A stretch of DNA of 64,000 bases, taken from Myxococcaceae bacterium JPH2. GTDB taxonomy: Bacteria > Myxococcota > Myxococcia > Myxococcales > Myxococcaceae. Position numbers and translations under genes: made by a program. This document shows, piece by piece, positions 16,714 to 24,816 of this stretch. Where the stretch lies: contig JAEMGR010000002.1 in NCBI GenBank assembly GCA_016458225.1, forward strand, positions 24,372 through 88,371, given 5' to 3'. A model generated the notes under the pieces. It was not told the DNA's origin, did not search any database, and was given only the letters and a program-made list of their open reading frames with translations. How positions within the stretch are numbered: position 1 is the stretch's first letter; each line of letters starts with the position of its first letter.

Positions 16714-18540
16714 TCAGGACACCGGCTCGGACTCGGGTTCCGGCCTGGGCGCGTGGGCCGGCGAGGACAGCACCAGCTCCTCTCCGCCCGAGAACCGGCG
16801 CTCCATCTCCGCGCGGACGAAGCGCTCGATCTCCTCGGCGGTGGTCAGCTCCATGGCGCCCTCGAGCAGCTTGAGGGCCTCGGAGCGGTCCGCCCGGCGC
16901 AACAGTCGCTTCACCACCGGAATCTGCCCGGACGTCATGGACAGCTCGTCGAAGCCGAGCGCCAACAGCACCAGCGCGTAGAGCGGGTCGCCCGCCATCT
17001 CGCCGCACATGGACACGGGGATGTTGGCGGCCTTCGCCGCGCCCACGATGTCGCGCAGCATGCGAAGCACGGACAGGTGCAGCGGCCGGTAGAGGTACGC
17101 CACCTCGCGGTTCTGCCGGTCGATGGCCATCGAGTACTGGATGAGGTCGTTGGTCCCCACCGAGAAGAAGTCCGCCTCCTGCGCCAGACGGTCGGCGATG
17201 ACCGCGGCGCTCGGCGTCTCCACCATGATGCCCACCGGGAAGCGCTTGCCCACGGGCACGCCCGCGCGGCCCAGCGCCGTGCGACACGCCTCCAGCTCAC
17301 TGCGCGCCTCGCGCAGCTCGCTGACGCCGCAGATGAGCGGGAACATGAGCCGCAGGTTCCCATGCACGCTGGCGCGCAGCAGCGCGCGGAGCTGCACGCG
17401 GAACAGCTCGCGGTTGGCCAGGCAGTAGCGGATGGCCCGCAGGCCCATGGCCGGGTTGGGTTCCTTCTCGTGCTTCGTCTTGCCGGGGACCTTGTCGCCG
17501 CCCAGGTCCAGCGTGCGGATGGTGACGGGACGGCCGCCCATCGCCTCCAGCACCTGCTTGTAGGCGCGGTAGTGCTCCTCTTCCGTGGGCGCGGTCTTCC
17601 GGTCCAGGAACATGAACTCGGTGCGGTACAGGCCAATGCCCTCCGCGCCGTGCGCCAGGAGCGACGGGATCTCCTCCAGGAACTCCATGTTGCCGTTGAG
17701 ACGGATCCGGAAGTGGTCCGTGCTCACCGCCGGCAGGTCCTTGGTGGCCAGCGCGAGCTGCTCGCTCTCGTGGTAGCGCCGCTGCTCCTCGCGGAACAGG
17801 GCGAGCTGATCCTCCGTGGGGTTCACCAGCAGCAGGCCCCGGATGCCATCCAGCGCTACCAGGTCGCCGGGAGAAATCTGCTCGCTGGCACGGCCCGCGC
17901 CCACCACGGCGGGCGTCTCGCGGGCTCGCGCGACGATGGCGGTGTGGCTCGTCTGGCCGCCCAGGTCGGTGACGAAGCCCGCCACCCGTCCGCTGCGCGC
18001 CATGAGGGACGCGTCCGCGGGGGACAGGTCATGCGCCACGACGATGGCCTCGGCGGGGACCTCCACCTCCTCGTCCACCACCTGGCCCATCAGGTTGCGG
18101 ATGATGCGGTCCGCGACGTAGTCCACGTCCGAGCGGCGCTCCCGGAAGTACTCGTCCGGGATGTTGTCGAACAGGTGTTTGATCTTCCGCGCCGTGCGCC
18201 GCACCGCCCACTCGGCGTTGATGCGGTCCTCGACGATGAGCCGGTTGACCTCGTCCACGAGCATGGGGTCGTGGAGCATCAGCCGGTGCGCCTCCAGGAT
18301 GAGCGCGTGGTCGCTGCCCTCCGTGCGCGTGATTTGTTCCTTCAACTCGGCGAGCTGACGGTCCGACAGGTCGATGGCCGTCTTCATCCGCATCCGCTCG
18401 GGCTCCACCTCCGCCTCGGCGAGGCGGAGCTTGGGCGTGCGGATGCGCTTGCGATCCAGGATGAAGGCGTGCCCCACCGCGATGCCGGGGGAGGCACCGA
18501 TGCCCGTCAACTTCAGCGTGGGGGTGGCCTGGCTGCTCAC
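16714..18540 (-). CDS. ptsI: PTS enzyme I (phosphoenolpyruvate-protein phosphotransferase)
   Basis: Enzyme I takes phosphate from phosphoenolpyruvate onto its own His and passes it to HPr. The 608-aa product is normal or slightly long (about 575). Visible parts: the N-terminal GIGASPGIAVGHAF; the phospho-His loop DLGGQTSHTAIVARA with His199; and the PEP-binding barrel with LYRTEFMFLDR, VGIMVETPSAAVI, the SVGTNDLIQYSMAIDR signature and SMCGEMAGDP with the catalytic Cys. A C-terminal tail after residue 585 is acidic and Pro-rich. I prefer the GTG at 18540 (AAGAAGGA site upstream) over an upstream ATG at 18597 that would overlap the HPr gene. It is the last gene of the EIIA-B-C-D-HPr-EI operon. 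Confidence 0.95.
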   Translation of the reverse strand: MSSQATPTLKLTGIGASPGIAVGHAFILDRKRIRTPKLRLAEAEVEPERMRMKTAIDLSDRQLAELKEQITRTEGSDHALILEAHRLMLHDPMLVDEVNRLIVEDRINAEWAVRRTARKIKHLFDNIPDEYFRERRSDVDYVADRIIRNLMGQVVDEEVEVPAEAIVVAHDLSPADASLMARSGRVAGFVTDLGGQTSHTAIVARARETPAVVGAGRASEQISPGDLVALDGIRGLLLVNPTEDQLALFREEQRRYHESEQLALATKDLPAVSTDHFRIRLNGNMEFLEEIPSLLAHGAEGIGLYRTEFMFLDRKTAPTEEEHYRAYKQVLEAMGGRPVTIRTLDLGGDKVPGKTKHEKEPNPAMGLRAIRYCLANRELFRVQLRALLRASVHGNLRLMFPLICGVSELREARSELEACRTALGRAGVPVGKRFPVGIMVETPSAAVIADRLAQEADFFSVGTNDLIQYSMAIDRQNREVAYLYRPLHLSVLRMLRDIVGAAKAANIPVSMCGEMAGDPLYALVLLALGFDELSMTSGQIPVVKRLLRRADRSEALKLLEGAMELTTAEEIERFVRAEMERRFSGGEELVLSSPAHAPRPEPESEPVS

Positions 18541-18580
18541 GAATCCTTCTTCACCGGGGGTTGAACCGCATTCTCTCCTG

Positions 18581-18859
18581 TTATTTCGACTCTCCAAAAC
18601 GATCGGCGATGAGCTTCGCCAACTCCTGGAGACACGGGTCAGCGTCGTCGCCCTTACAGGTGAGCTTCACCTGGGTGCCCTGGGCGGCCGCCAGCATCAG
18701 GACGCCCATGATGGACTTGGCGTTGGCCCGCTGCCCCTGGGCCTCGATGGTGACGTCGCTCTTGAAGCGGTTGGCCACCTTGACCATCTGCGCCGCCGCC
18801 CGGGCGTGCAGCCCCAGGGCATTGATGATCTCGTAGGTGCCTTCGGCCACGGTAGACAT
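18581..18859 (-). CDS. ptsH: PTS phosphocarrier protein HPr
   Basis: The 92-aa product has both regulatory sites of HPr. His18 in NALGLHARAAAQMVK is the residue phosphorylated by enzyme I. Ser49 in ANAKSIMGVLMLAA is the site used by HPr kinase, which is encoded at 26464-27432. HPr passes phosphate to EIIA and, when Ser-phosphorylated, is withdrawn from that job. The ATG at 18859 has a GTGGGAG site 6-9 nt upstream. The gene lies 26 bp after the EIID gene and 40 bp before ptsI. The presence of Ser49 and HprK together means that this HPr is probably under two kinds of control, as known in Gram-positive bacteria and several Proteobacteria. Confidence 0.96.
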   Translation of the reverse strand: MSTVAEGTYEIINALGLHARAAAQMVKVANRFKSDVTIEAQGQRANAKSIMGVLMLAAAQGTQVKLTCKGDDADPCLQELAKLIADRFGESK

Positions 18860-18885
18860 CGAGACTCCCACCTCTCTTCTGCTTT

Positions 18886-19668
18886 CTAGAGAAATGCGCC
18901 CGCCGCGCACGCGAGTCCCGCGGCGAGATAGAGCACCACGTAGTTGGGCACCCGTCGGGTGACGAGCACATAGGATGCGATGCCGAGCGCCAGGCACCCG
19001 GCCGCGAGGAAGGGCGCGTTCTCGCCTCCCGCCGCGGCGCCGAAGCTGACCGCCAGCCACGCCGCCAGTCCACCGGCACTGGCGGCGGCCACCGCGCGCA
19101 GCCGAGCGCCCTTGGTGGGCAGGTTCACCCGGGCCACCGCCTCCACCAGCCGGTCTCCCAGGAACAGCCCCAGCCAGTACAGCCGCACGCGCAGCAGCAC
19201 GTGCACCAGGTTGTAGAGCACCAGGAAGAGGGCCACCGCCCACACGCCCAACAGCGGCACCAGCGTGGCGCACACCGCGCCCACCGCCGGCTTGAGCGAC
19301 AGCCAGAAGAAGCCGTCTCCCAGCGCGGCCAGCGGCCCCATCAGCGCGGCCTTGAAGGCCACCACCCGGTCCGGCGACTCCTCGCCTCGGGCGATGCGCT
19401 GCTCGTGGTTCACCACGCCGCCCACGATGGCCGCCGCCACATAGGGGTGCGTGTTGAAGAAGACGAGGTGGCGGCGCACGGCCTCCTCGCGCGCGGGCCC
19501 GGCGGGATACAGCCGCTCCAGCGCGGGATAGACGGCGTAGGCCAGCCCCAGGTTCTGCATGCCCTTGGGGTTCCACGAGGCCTGGAGGAAGAGCGAGCGC
19601 AGGAACACCCGCAGCAGCACGTGCGCCGGCAGCGAGGCGTCTCGCACGGTGGCCGCGGAGGTGCTCAC
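18886..19668 (-). CDS. PTS mannose-family EIID membrane subunit
   Basis: The 260-aa product matches EIID of the mannose/fructose/sorbose family: RSLFLQASWNPKGMQNLGLAYAVYPAL near the N-terminus, FFNTHPYVAAAIVGG, and GPLAALGDGFFWLSLKP. The last third carries four hydrophobic segments. With EIIC it forms the membrane channel for the sugar. The GTG at 19668 overlaps the stop of the EIIC gene by 4 nt (GTGA), a sign of translational coupling. The length is near normal (about 270-280). Confidence 0.93.
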   Translation of the reverse strand: MSTSAATVRDASLPAHVLLRVFLRSLFLQASWNPKGMQNLGLAYAVYPALERLYPAGPAREEAVRRHLVFFNTHPYVAAAIVGGVVNHEQRIARGEESPDRVVAFKAALMGPLAALGDGFFWLSLKPAVGAVCATLVPLLGVWAVALFLVLYNLVHVLLRVRLYWLGLFLGDRLVEAVARVNLPTKGARLRAVAAASAGGLAAWLAVSFGAAAGGENAPFLAAGCLALGIASYVLVTRRVPNYVVLYLAAGLACAAGAFL

Positions 19669-20381
19669 TGCAGCCCCTGCCGGTTGAGCAGCACCAGGAC
19701 CGCCGTCACCACCGCCGCCGCGAGCCCGGCGTACAGCGGCGCGCGCTTGGCGTGGCTCCCTTGCGCCGCGATGGCCGCCGCCACGGAGGCCATGGCCGGA
19801 TAGGCCCACGCCAGCCCGCGCACCAGCCGGTTGGGCAGCGCCACCATGACCGGCTCCAGGAAGAAGCCCGCCAGGGCGCACGCGGCGGTCACCGAGCCGT
19901 AGAGGAAGAAGTGCGGCCAGATGCCCCACAGGTTCTGCCGCATCGCGCGCTGGAGGTTGCCCTTCTCCGCCGAGGACAGCGCCACCCGCGCGAGCCGCGC
20001 CGAGTAGCCCTCCATCAGCCGATCCATCCGCCGCCCCACCCGCCCCAGCCCGATGAACACCAGCACCGAGAGCGACCAGATGGCGGGCGTGGAGCCCGCG
20101 CCCGTGGCCAGCGTCAACGTGGCCGCCGCGGCCGAGGTGCCCGTGGCCACCAGCGTGTCGTTGTCCGGGAGCGCGGCGCCCAGGTTGGCGGTGCCCAGGT
20201 AGAACAGCTCGAGGAGCATGCCCACCGCGAGGCCGCTCGCCACGTCGCCCAGGAGTCCGCCCATGAAGGTGGCGGCCACCAGCGGGCGCGCGAGCATGGC
20301 TTGGAGGAAGGCCTTGCGCTCGACGGCCACCACGCCGCCCCACAGCCCCGCGAGCGCGACCTGGGTCCACCCCACGCTCAC
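19665..20381 (-). CDS. PTS mannose-family EIIC membrane subunit
   Basis: The 238-aa polytopic protein has the EIIC-Man/sorbose hallmarks: GGVVAVERKAFLQAMLARPL, GLLLGD-type MGGLLGDVASGLAVGMLLELFYL, GAALPDNDTLVA and ALPNRLVRGLAWAYP. It forms the sugar pathway together with EIID. Length is slightly short (about 260). The start is a GTG at 20381, 4 bp after the EIIB stop; the GGGGTGA of that stop can serve as ribosome binding region. Tight spacing on both sides puts it inside one operon. Confidence 0.92.
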   Translation of the reverse strand: MSVGWTQVALAGLWGGVVAVERKAFLQAMLARPLVAATFMGGLLGDVASGLAVGMLLELFYLGTANLGAALPDNDTLVATGTSAAAATLTLATGAGSTPAIWSLSVLVFIGLGRVGRRMDRLMEGYSARLARVALSSAEKGNLQRAMRQNLWGIWPHFFLYGSVTAACALAGFFLEPVMVALPNRLVRGLAWAYPAMASVAAAIAAQGSHAKRAPLYAGLAAAVVTAVLVLLNRQGLQ

Positions 20382-20385
20382 GGGC

Positions 20386-20871
20386 TCACCCCGCCTTCGC
20401 CCAGCGCTCGGTCAGGTCCGGCAGCGCCACCGGCTTCTCCACCGGCACGGCGCGGGCCTCCACGCGCACCCCGCGCTCGGAGAGCTGCTGGAGCGTCTGA
20501 AGTTCCGCCTCCGCGAGGAACACCGAGGGCGACACCTGCCGCCGCCCGGTGCCGAAGTGCACGTTGCCCAGGTTCAGCTCCTCCAGGGCCAGGCCGTGCG
20601 CGTACGCCAGGGGCACGCTCGCCACGTCCCGCAGCAGCACCAGCGTCTTCACGCCGTCTCGGGAGAGCGCCGCGAAGTCCACTTGCGACAAGGGGAGGAT
20701 CTGCACCTCGATGGCGCTTTGCACCGCCAGCGCCATGGCCGCGCGGATCAGAGGACTGGAGGCCGCCTCATCGTCCGCCACCACCACGCGGGACACCTTG
20801 AGGTAGGGCAGCCAGGCCTCGACGACCTGACCGTGGATGAGGCGGTTGTCGACGCGGACCAGGGTGATCAC
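20386..20871 (-). CDS. PTS mannose-family EIIB subunit
   Basis: The 161-aa cytoplasmic protein has the family phospho-His motif VRVDNRLIHGQVVEAWLP with His13, which receives phosphate from EIIA and gives it to the incoming sugar. Further family blocks are VVVADDEAASSPL and LEELNLGNVHFGTGR. It is a free-standing EIIB rather than the EIIAB fusion of E. coli. The GTG at 20871 is the start that yields the family N-terminus (MITLVRVDNR). It follows the EIIA gene by 33 bp. Sugar specificity cannot be inferred from the sequence. Confidence 0.93.
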   Translation of the reverse strand: MITLVRVDNRLIHGQVVEAWLPYLKVSRVVVADDEAASSPLIRAAMALAVQSAIEVQILPLSQVDFAALSRDGVKTLVLLRDVASVPLAYAHGLALEELNLGNVHFGTGRRQVSPSVFLAEAELQTLQQLSERGVRVEARAVPVEKPVALPDLTERWAKAG

Positions 20872-20904
20872 AGCGGACTCGAATCGCCCACGTGCGTGGG
20901 TCCG

Positions 20905-21327
20905 TCAAGTTCGCGGCTGCTGTTGGGCCTCGCGAAGCAGGGCGGATGCACAGGTGATGTTGCGCTGGCCGTAGGAAGCCAGCTGGTTGGCCATTTCCGG
21001 GAGGGAGAGCTGCTCGGAGCGAAGGGAGTTGGCCTTGAGGAGCATGGGGAGGTTGACGCCCGCCAGCACCTCCAGGTTCATCCGCTGACACATCATCAGC
21101 GACTCCTTACAGGGCGTACCTCCGAAGAGGTCGGCCATCAGGATGACGCCGTCCCCCTCGTCCACGCGGCGCACCGCGTCCTTCATCTTCACCCGCAGGT
21201 CCTCGACGGACGTGCCCGGCTCGATGTTGCAGGTTGCCACCGCGGGCAACTTGCCCACGATCTGTTCGGCGGTGGCCACCAGCTCCTCCGCGAGACGCCC
21301 GTGCGATGCGATGACGAGGCCGACCAT
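20905..21327 (-). CDS. PTS mannose-family EIIA subunit
   Basis: The 140-aa cytoplasmic protein begins MVGLVIASHGRLAEELVATA, where His9 is the phosphorylation site of the EIIA-Man fold; MADLFGGTPCKESLMM is the second conserved block. It takes phosphate from HPr. The ATG at 21327 has a clear AGGAG site 8 nt upstream; a longer frame upstream lacks one. It is the first gene of the six-gene PTS operon, so the promoter should lie in the 362-bp gap upstream. The protein is single-domain, unlike the EIIAB fusion of enteric bacteria. Confidence 0.93.
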   Translation of the reverse strand: MVGLVIASHGRLAEELVATAEQIVGKLPAVATCNIEPGTSVEDLRVKMKDAVRRVDEGDGVILMADLFGGTPCKESLMMCQRMNLEVLAGVNLPMLLKANSLRSEQLSLPEMANQLASYGQRNITCASALLREAQQQPRT

Positions 21328-21689
21328 GTTCGACTCCTGACCAACCCCCCGGAGGCTGCGTCCTACGCCTGAACGCCGCATTGCGCAACCCCGGCGAAAG
21401 TTTCCGCCTTCAGCCTTGTGCCTGAGTCAGACCCTTGGTCCCAAGGTAAGGCGGCCCTGCCCACCATGCCTGGATTTTCAGGCCCGGGAAAGCGACGGGA
21501 TGTCGCCTGCCAGACGGGGAGCGGGGCGTGTCTCTCCCCATCCTGTCTGATGCCCGTGCGACTTGCGAGATGCTTGCGGATCGCGCCCGCCCGCCGTCCG
21601 GTTCCCCACCTGGGAAGCAGGCGCGGGTCCTCTCCGCCGCACGGATCGCGGGTCAGCCGGGCCCCATGCCGGACGCGTCCGAACCGACC
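21328..21689. other. Intergenic gap upstream of the PTS operon
   Basis: This 362-bp stretch separates the NAD-kinase-like gene from the EIIA gene and should hold the promoter of the PTS operon. I see a weak hairpin (GCCTG-6nt-CAGGC) near 21473-21488 and no clear sigma-54 or sigma-70 promoter. Short open frames here have no coding signal. Confidence 0.4.
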
Positions 21690-22610
21690 TCAAGCCGCCA
21701 CCAGCCGCGCGCACGCGTCCGAGGGACGGATGCGAGCGGTGGCGCCCGCGCCGAAGGCGAGGAAGTCGTCCTCCATGCCGTCGCCGAAGATGACGCCCCC
21801 TTGCGGCATGCGCGACTCGAGCACCAGCTCCTGCTGGGTCGTGACGATGCCGCCCACGATGTCCGCGCTGGAGTGGCGGCTGATGAAGGGCTCGCGCACC
21901 ACGAACGCCAGCCGGGGCGCCTCCCACGTCAACTTCCACGGCGTCCCCGGCACGCCCCCTGTTTGAGCGGTGAGGCTCCGCGCCAACGTGAAGACCGAGG
22001 ACAGCCAGCCGCTCGCGCCCGCGCCCGTGGACACGAGCACGCCGCTGGAGGACTGGGACTCGCGCTTCCCTGCGTGCTGGAGCTGGTAGCGCGCCGATAC
22101 GTGCGTCCGCGCGCCGATGAACAAGTCGTTGAACGCGCGCAGCCGCTGCCCGTCTCCCAGCACCGCTTCCGCCAACCGCACCCGACGGTAGCTCGCCGTG
22201 TCCTCGAGCACGCGAGCCACCGCGCCGCGCGCCTTGTTCGGGAGGAAGGGCAACAGCACGCCGTCGAAGCGCTCGGGATCCGGGTTCACGCCCACGAGCG
22301 GCTGCTCCCCCACGTACTTCGCCACGTTCGCCACCAGCCCGTCCTGCCCCAGCGTCACCACCACTTCCTTGCCCGTGAAGAGGAAGGTGGGCACCAGCGC
22401 GCGGTCCACCTGCTGCACGGGCAAGCCCAGCTCCAGCGCGCCGCGCAGCGCCTCCACCGCGCGGCGGTAGGCGGCGTCCTCCGCCTCGAAGTCCGCGAAG
22501 TCCTGCCCCGCGCGCTCCACGTAGAACTTCGCCTGCTTGCGCGTGTTGAAGCGCACCACCAGGTCCGCCAGCCGCGTCTTGCGCGTGACGAGCACCACCT
22601 TCTCGAACAT
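21690..22610 (-). CDS. NAD kinase-like protein with altered GGDGT motif
   Basis: The 306-aa product has the fold landmarks of NAD kinases: VVVTLGQDGLVANVAKYV where the usual GGDGT is replaced by G88-Q-D-G-L92, then VGVNPDPERFDGVLL, the paired motif AFNDLFIGARTH (N161-D162 in place of N-E), and SGVLVSTGAGASGW. The catalytic Asp of GGDGT is kept (D90), but the flanking Gly and Thr are changed, so substrate or activity may differ from the housekeeping enzyme that makes NADP. It lies 13 bp after the SPFH-protein gene on the same strand, which makes a two-gene operon likely. The ATG at 22610 has a GAGGG region upstream. Confidence 0.75.
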   Translation of the reverse strand: MFEKVVLVTRKTRLADLVVRFNTRKQAKFYVERAGQDFADFEAEDAAYRRAVEALRGALELGLPVQQVDRALVPTFLFTGKEVVVTLGQDGLVANVAKYVGEQPLVGVNPDPERFDGVLLPFLPNKARGAVARVLEDTASYRRVRLAEAVLGDGQRLRAFNDLFIGARTHVSARYQLQHAGKRESQSSSGVLVSTGAGASGWLSSVFTLARSLTAQTGGVPGTPWKLTWEAPRLAFVVREPFISRHSSADIVGGIVTTQQELVLESRMPQGGVIFGDGMEDDFLAFGAGATARIRPSDACARLVAA

Positions 22611-22623
22611 GACGCCCTCCCCT

Positions 22624-23628
22624 CTAGCGTTCGCGGCCCGCCGGAGCGCCTTCCGTGCGCCGGCCCTTCCCCGCCGTGCCCGGCGTCAGCAGCGCCTGGA
22701 GCAAGTCGGGCGACACGTTGAGTTCGCCGATGCGCTGCGCGTTCTCCGCCATCTCGCGGAAGGCCAGCGCGATGTTCGTCCCCGGGTCGCTGCCGCTGGC
22801 CGACGTGGCCATCAGCGTCTTCCAGTCCATGCCGCGCACCGGCGCCAGGCGCTTCTCCAGCGCGTAGGCCTGGGCGTCCGCCGCCTGCCGCTCGTTCTGG
22901 CTCCAGCGCTCCATCAGCGCCGAGCGCTGCTCCTCCACCGCGATGTCCGCCGACATGCGCGCCTCGCGAATCTGCCGCTGGCGCTCCTCCACCGCCAAAT
23001 CCGTGGCCAGCTCGCTCTCGCGGATGCGGCGCTCCTGCTCCACCGCCGCGTTGCGCCGCGCATAGATGGCCTCATCCGCCTGTCGCTGCAGGCCCTCGCG
23101 CGCGTCGGCCTCCAGCGCTCGCGCCATCTCCGGCGTCGGCTGCGCGGACAGGAGCGAGAACCCCATCACCTCCACGCCCAACGCTCGCACGGACTCGGAC
23201 TCCGCCAGCGCCGCGAGCACCTGCGCCTCGATGGACGCCGAGCGCACCAGCACCTCTCGCAGCAGCAGCGACTGCACCACCGTGCGCGCCCGCACCTGGG
23301 CCACCTGCACCAGCCGCTCCGGCAGCTTCTCCGGGTCCTCCGAGCGATGACGCCCCGTGGGCCCCAGTGAGTAGTCCAGCAGCGCCGCCAGCTTGCGCGG
23401 CTCCGCCACCCGGTACGTGAGCTGCCCCTGCAACGTCACCGCCTGGAAGTCCCGCGTCACTTCGTTGAACGCGAACGGCACGTCCGCGCTCGCCAACGGC
23501 ACCGTCACCAACGTGGCCGACGGCTTCCAGTACAGGAACGACAGGCCCGCCCCCTCCCGCCGCACCTTCCCCGCCTGGAAGTGCATCACGTACGTCGTCG
23601 GCGCCGCCTTCATGTAGCCCAGGACCAT
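22624..23628 (-). CDS. SPFH/band-7 domain protein
   Basis: The 334-aa product has an SPFH (stomatin/prohibitin/flotillin) domain at about residues 20-190, with FNEVTRDFQAVTLQGQLTYRV and ASIEAQVLAALAESESVRALGVEVMGFSLL. A charged coiled coil follows (about residues 190-280, rich in Glu/Arg/Ala), and the C-terminal tail is disordered. There is no clear N-terminal membrane segment, so it may be cytosolic or peripherally bound, forming a ring scaffold like other SPFH proteins. The ATG at 23628 has a GGGGGAAG site upstream. It is the first gene of an operon with the NAD-kinase-like gene and has a palindromic site in its promoter. Confidence 0.88.
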   Translation of the reverse strand: MVLGYMKAAPTTYVMHFQAGKVRREGAGLSFLYWKPSATLVTVPLASADVPFAFNEVTRDFQAVTLQGQLTYRVAEPRKLAALLDYSLGPTGRHRSEDPEKLPERLVQVAQVRARTVVQSLLLREVLVRSASIEAQVLAALAESESVRALGVEVMGFSLLSAQPTPEMARALEADAREGLQRQADEAIYARRNAAVEQERRIRESELATDLAVEERQRQIREARMSADIAVEEQRSALMERWSQNERQAADAQAYALEKRLAPVRGMDWKTLMATSASGSDPGTNIALAFREMAENAQRIGELNVSPDLLQALLTPGTAGKGRRTEGAPAGRER

Positions 23629-23654
23629 CGTCTTCCCCCTTGCCCTTCATGTTC

Positions 23655-23695
23655 GTGTCTTGATGACACAATGTTAGTGTCAAATGAACACAAAC
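23655..23695 (-). promoter_or_regulatory. Palindromic operator-like cluster over the SPFH operon promoter
   Basis: A 19-bp near-perfect palindrome (TGACACAATGTTAGTGTCA, 23664-23682, 7 of 9 pairs) overlaps a GTGTC-5nt-GACAC repeat (23655-23669) and a GTGT-7nt-ACAC repeat (23679-23693). On the minus strand a perfect TTGACA hexamer (23683 to 23678) lies within the cluster. A repressor site over the promoter of the SPFH/NAD-kinase-like operon is the likely meaning. The region is strikingly AT-richer than its surroundings. The regulator is not identified. Confidence 0.5.
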
Positions 23696-24032
23696 GCAAC
23701 ACTTCGAGGCCCCGGTGATGCTGGAGTCCGGAGGATGGGAGGGGGGCGGCGGTCCCAGGGGACTGACGGCAGGCATCGGTCGGCTGGTCGGTCCCTGTCG
23801 ATTGGCCTCCTGGGGCACGTGCCGCACTGTTGGGAGGACGGGAGGTGACGCGAGTGGAGCCGCGCCGGCACGAACGCCGGGCTGCCCTCAGGGGGAGGGA
23901 CCGCGCGCTCGGGTGGATGGGAGTGTCACGTCACCGGGCGGCCGGTCGAGCCGCGCGGCACATCCTGGGACGTGGGAACCGGGCCGCTCGGGTCACGGTT
24001 GTTCCGCCCATGCCCGGACAGGAGGAGTCGTC
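23696..24032. other. Intergenic gap between divergent SPFH and metallophosphoesterase genes
   Basis: Apart from the operator-like cluster at its left edge and the ribosome binding site of the next gene at its right edge, I see no gene, RNA or repeat here. Short open frames in it have no family features. Confidence 0.4.
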
Positions 24033-24746
24033 ATGCGCATCGCGGTGATCTCGGACCTCCATCTCGGCCGCCACGACACGGTGGACCCCTTCGGGCACGA
24101 CGACTCCGTGTTCCTCCGCTTCCTGCGCTTCTTGGAGAGCAACTTCGAGCGCATCGTGCTGTTGGGGGACATCTACGAGACGCTGACCGCTCGGGCCCCG
24201 CGCCGGCAGGAGGCAGAGCTGGCGGCCGCGCGGGCGGCGCACCCCGAGCTGGTGCGGCGCTTCGCGGGCCCGCAGTACCACTACATCCACGGCAACCACG
24301 ACCTGGTGGCGGGCCGCGTGCTCGGCGCTCCGGAGGAGCTGCTCCTCGAAGCGAACGGCGTGCGGATGCTGTTCACCCACGGGCACCGCCACGACTGGGT
24401 CATCCGCAAGGCGCGGTGGATCTCCGAGGCCTCGGTGTGGGCGGGGGCGTGGCTGAAACGGCTGCAACTGCGCGCCATGTTCCGCGCGCTCCAAGCGGTG
24501 GACCTGCGCCTGAGCGGCGCGCTGCCGGACCCAACGCGCTGCACGTTTCAGCGCTGGGCCATCGAGCGCGCGCACCAGCGCGAGGCGGACATCGTCGTCA
24601 CCGGGCACACGCACCTGGGCCTGCGCGTGGAGCATGGAGACCGCCTCTTCCTCAACAGCGGCACCTGCTCGGAGGGACAGTTCTCGTTCCTCAGCCTCGA
24701 CACGCGCGATGGCCAGTACGGCCTCCACACGTCGTGGGCGTGGTAG
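24033..24746 (+). CDS. Calcineurin-like metallophosphoesterase
   Basis: The 237-aa cytoplasmic enzyme has the full metal-binding set: SDLHLG (D8, H10), LLGDIYE (D45 region), HGNHDLVAG, FTHGHRHD and VVTGHTHLG. These bind two metal ions that attack a phosphoester or diphosphate. The overall layout resembles LpxH-type UDP-diacylglucosamine hydrolases and small diadenosine or phosphodiester hydrolases, but the substrate cannot be told from motifs. The ATG at 24033 has a strong GGAGGAG site 6 nt upstream. It is on the + strand, divergent from the SPFH operon, with the Imm11 gene 70 bp downstream. Confidence 0.88.
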   Translation: MRIAVISDLHLGRHDTVDPFGHDDSVFLRFLRFLESNFERIVLLGDIYETLTARAPRRQEAELAAARAAHPELVRRFAGPQYHYIHGNHDLVAGRVLGAPEELLLEANGVRMLFTHGHRHDWVIRKARWISEASVWAGAWLKRLQLRAMFRALQAVDLRLSGALPDPTRCTFQRWAIERAHQREADIVVTGHTHLGLRVEHGDRLFLNSGTCSEGQFSFLSLDTRDGQYGLHTSWAW

Positions 24747-24816
24747 CGCGCAAGCGTCCGCCGGCGAGGTGCGATGAAGCGCGCCAGGAGCCGGGGCTCG
24801 GGGTAACCTCGGTGAG

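Noticed and set aside
21328..21689. Sigma-54 promoter upstream of the PTS operon
   Set aside because: A GGCAC element is present but the matching GC at the -12 position with correct spacing is not.
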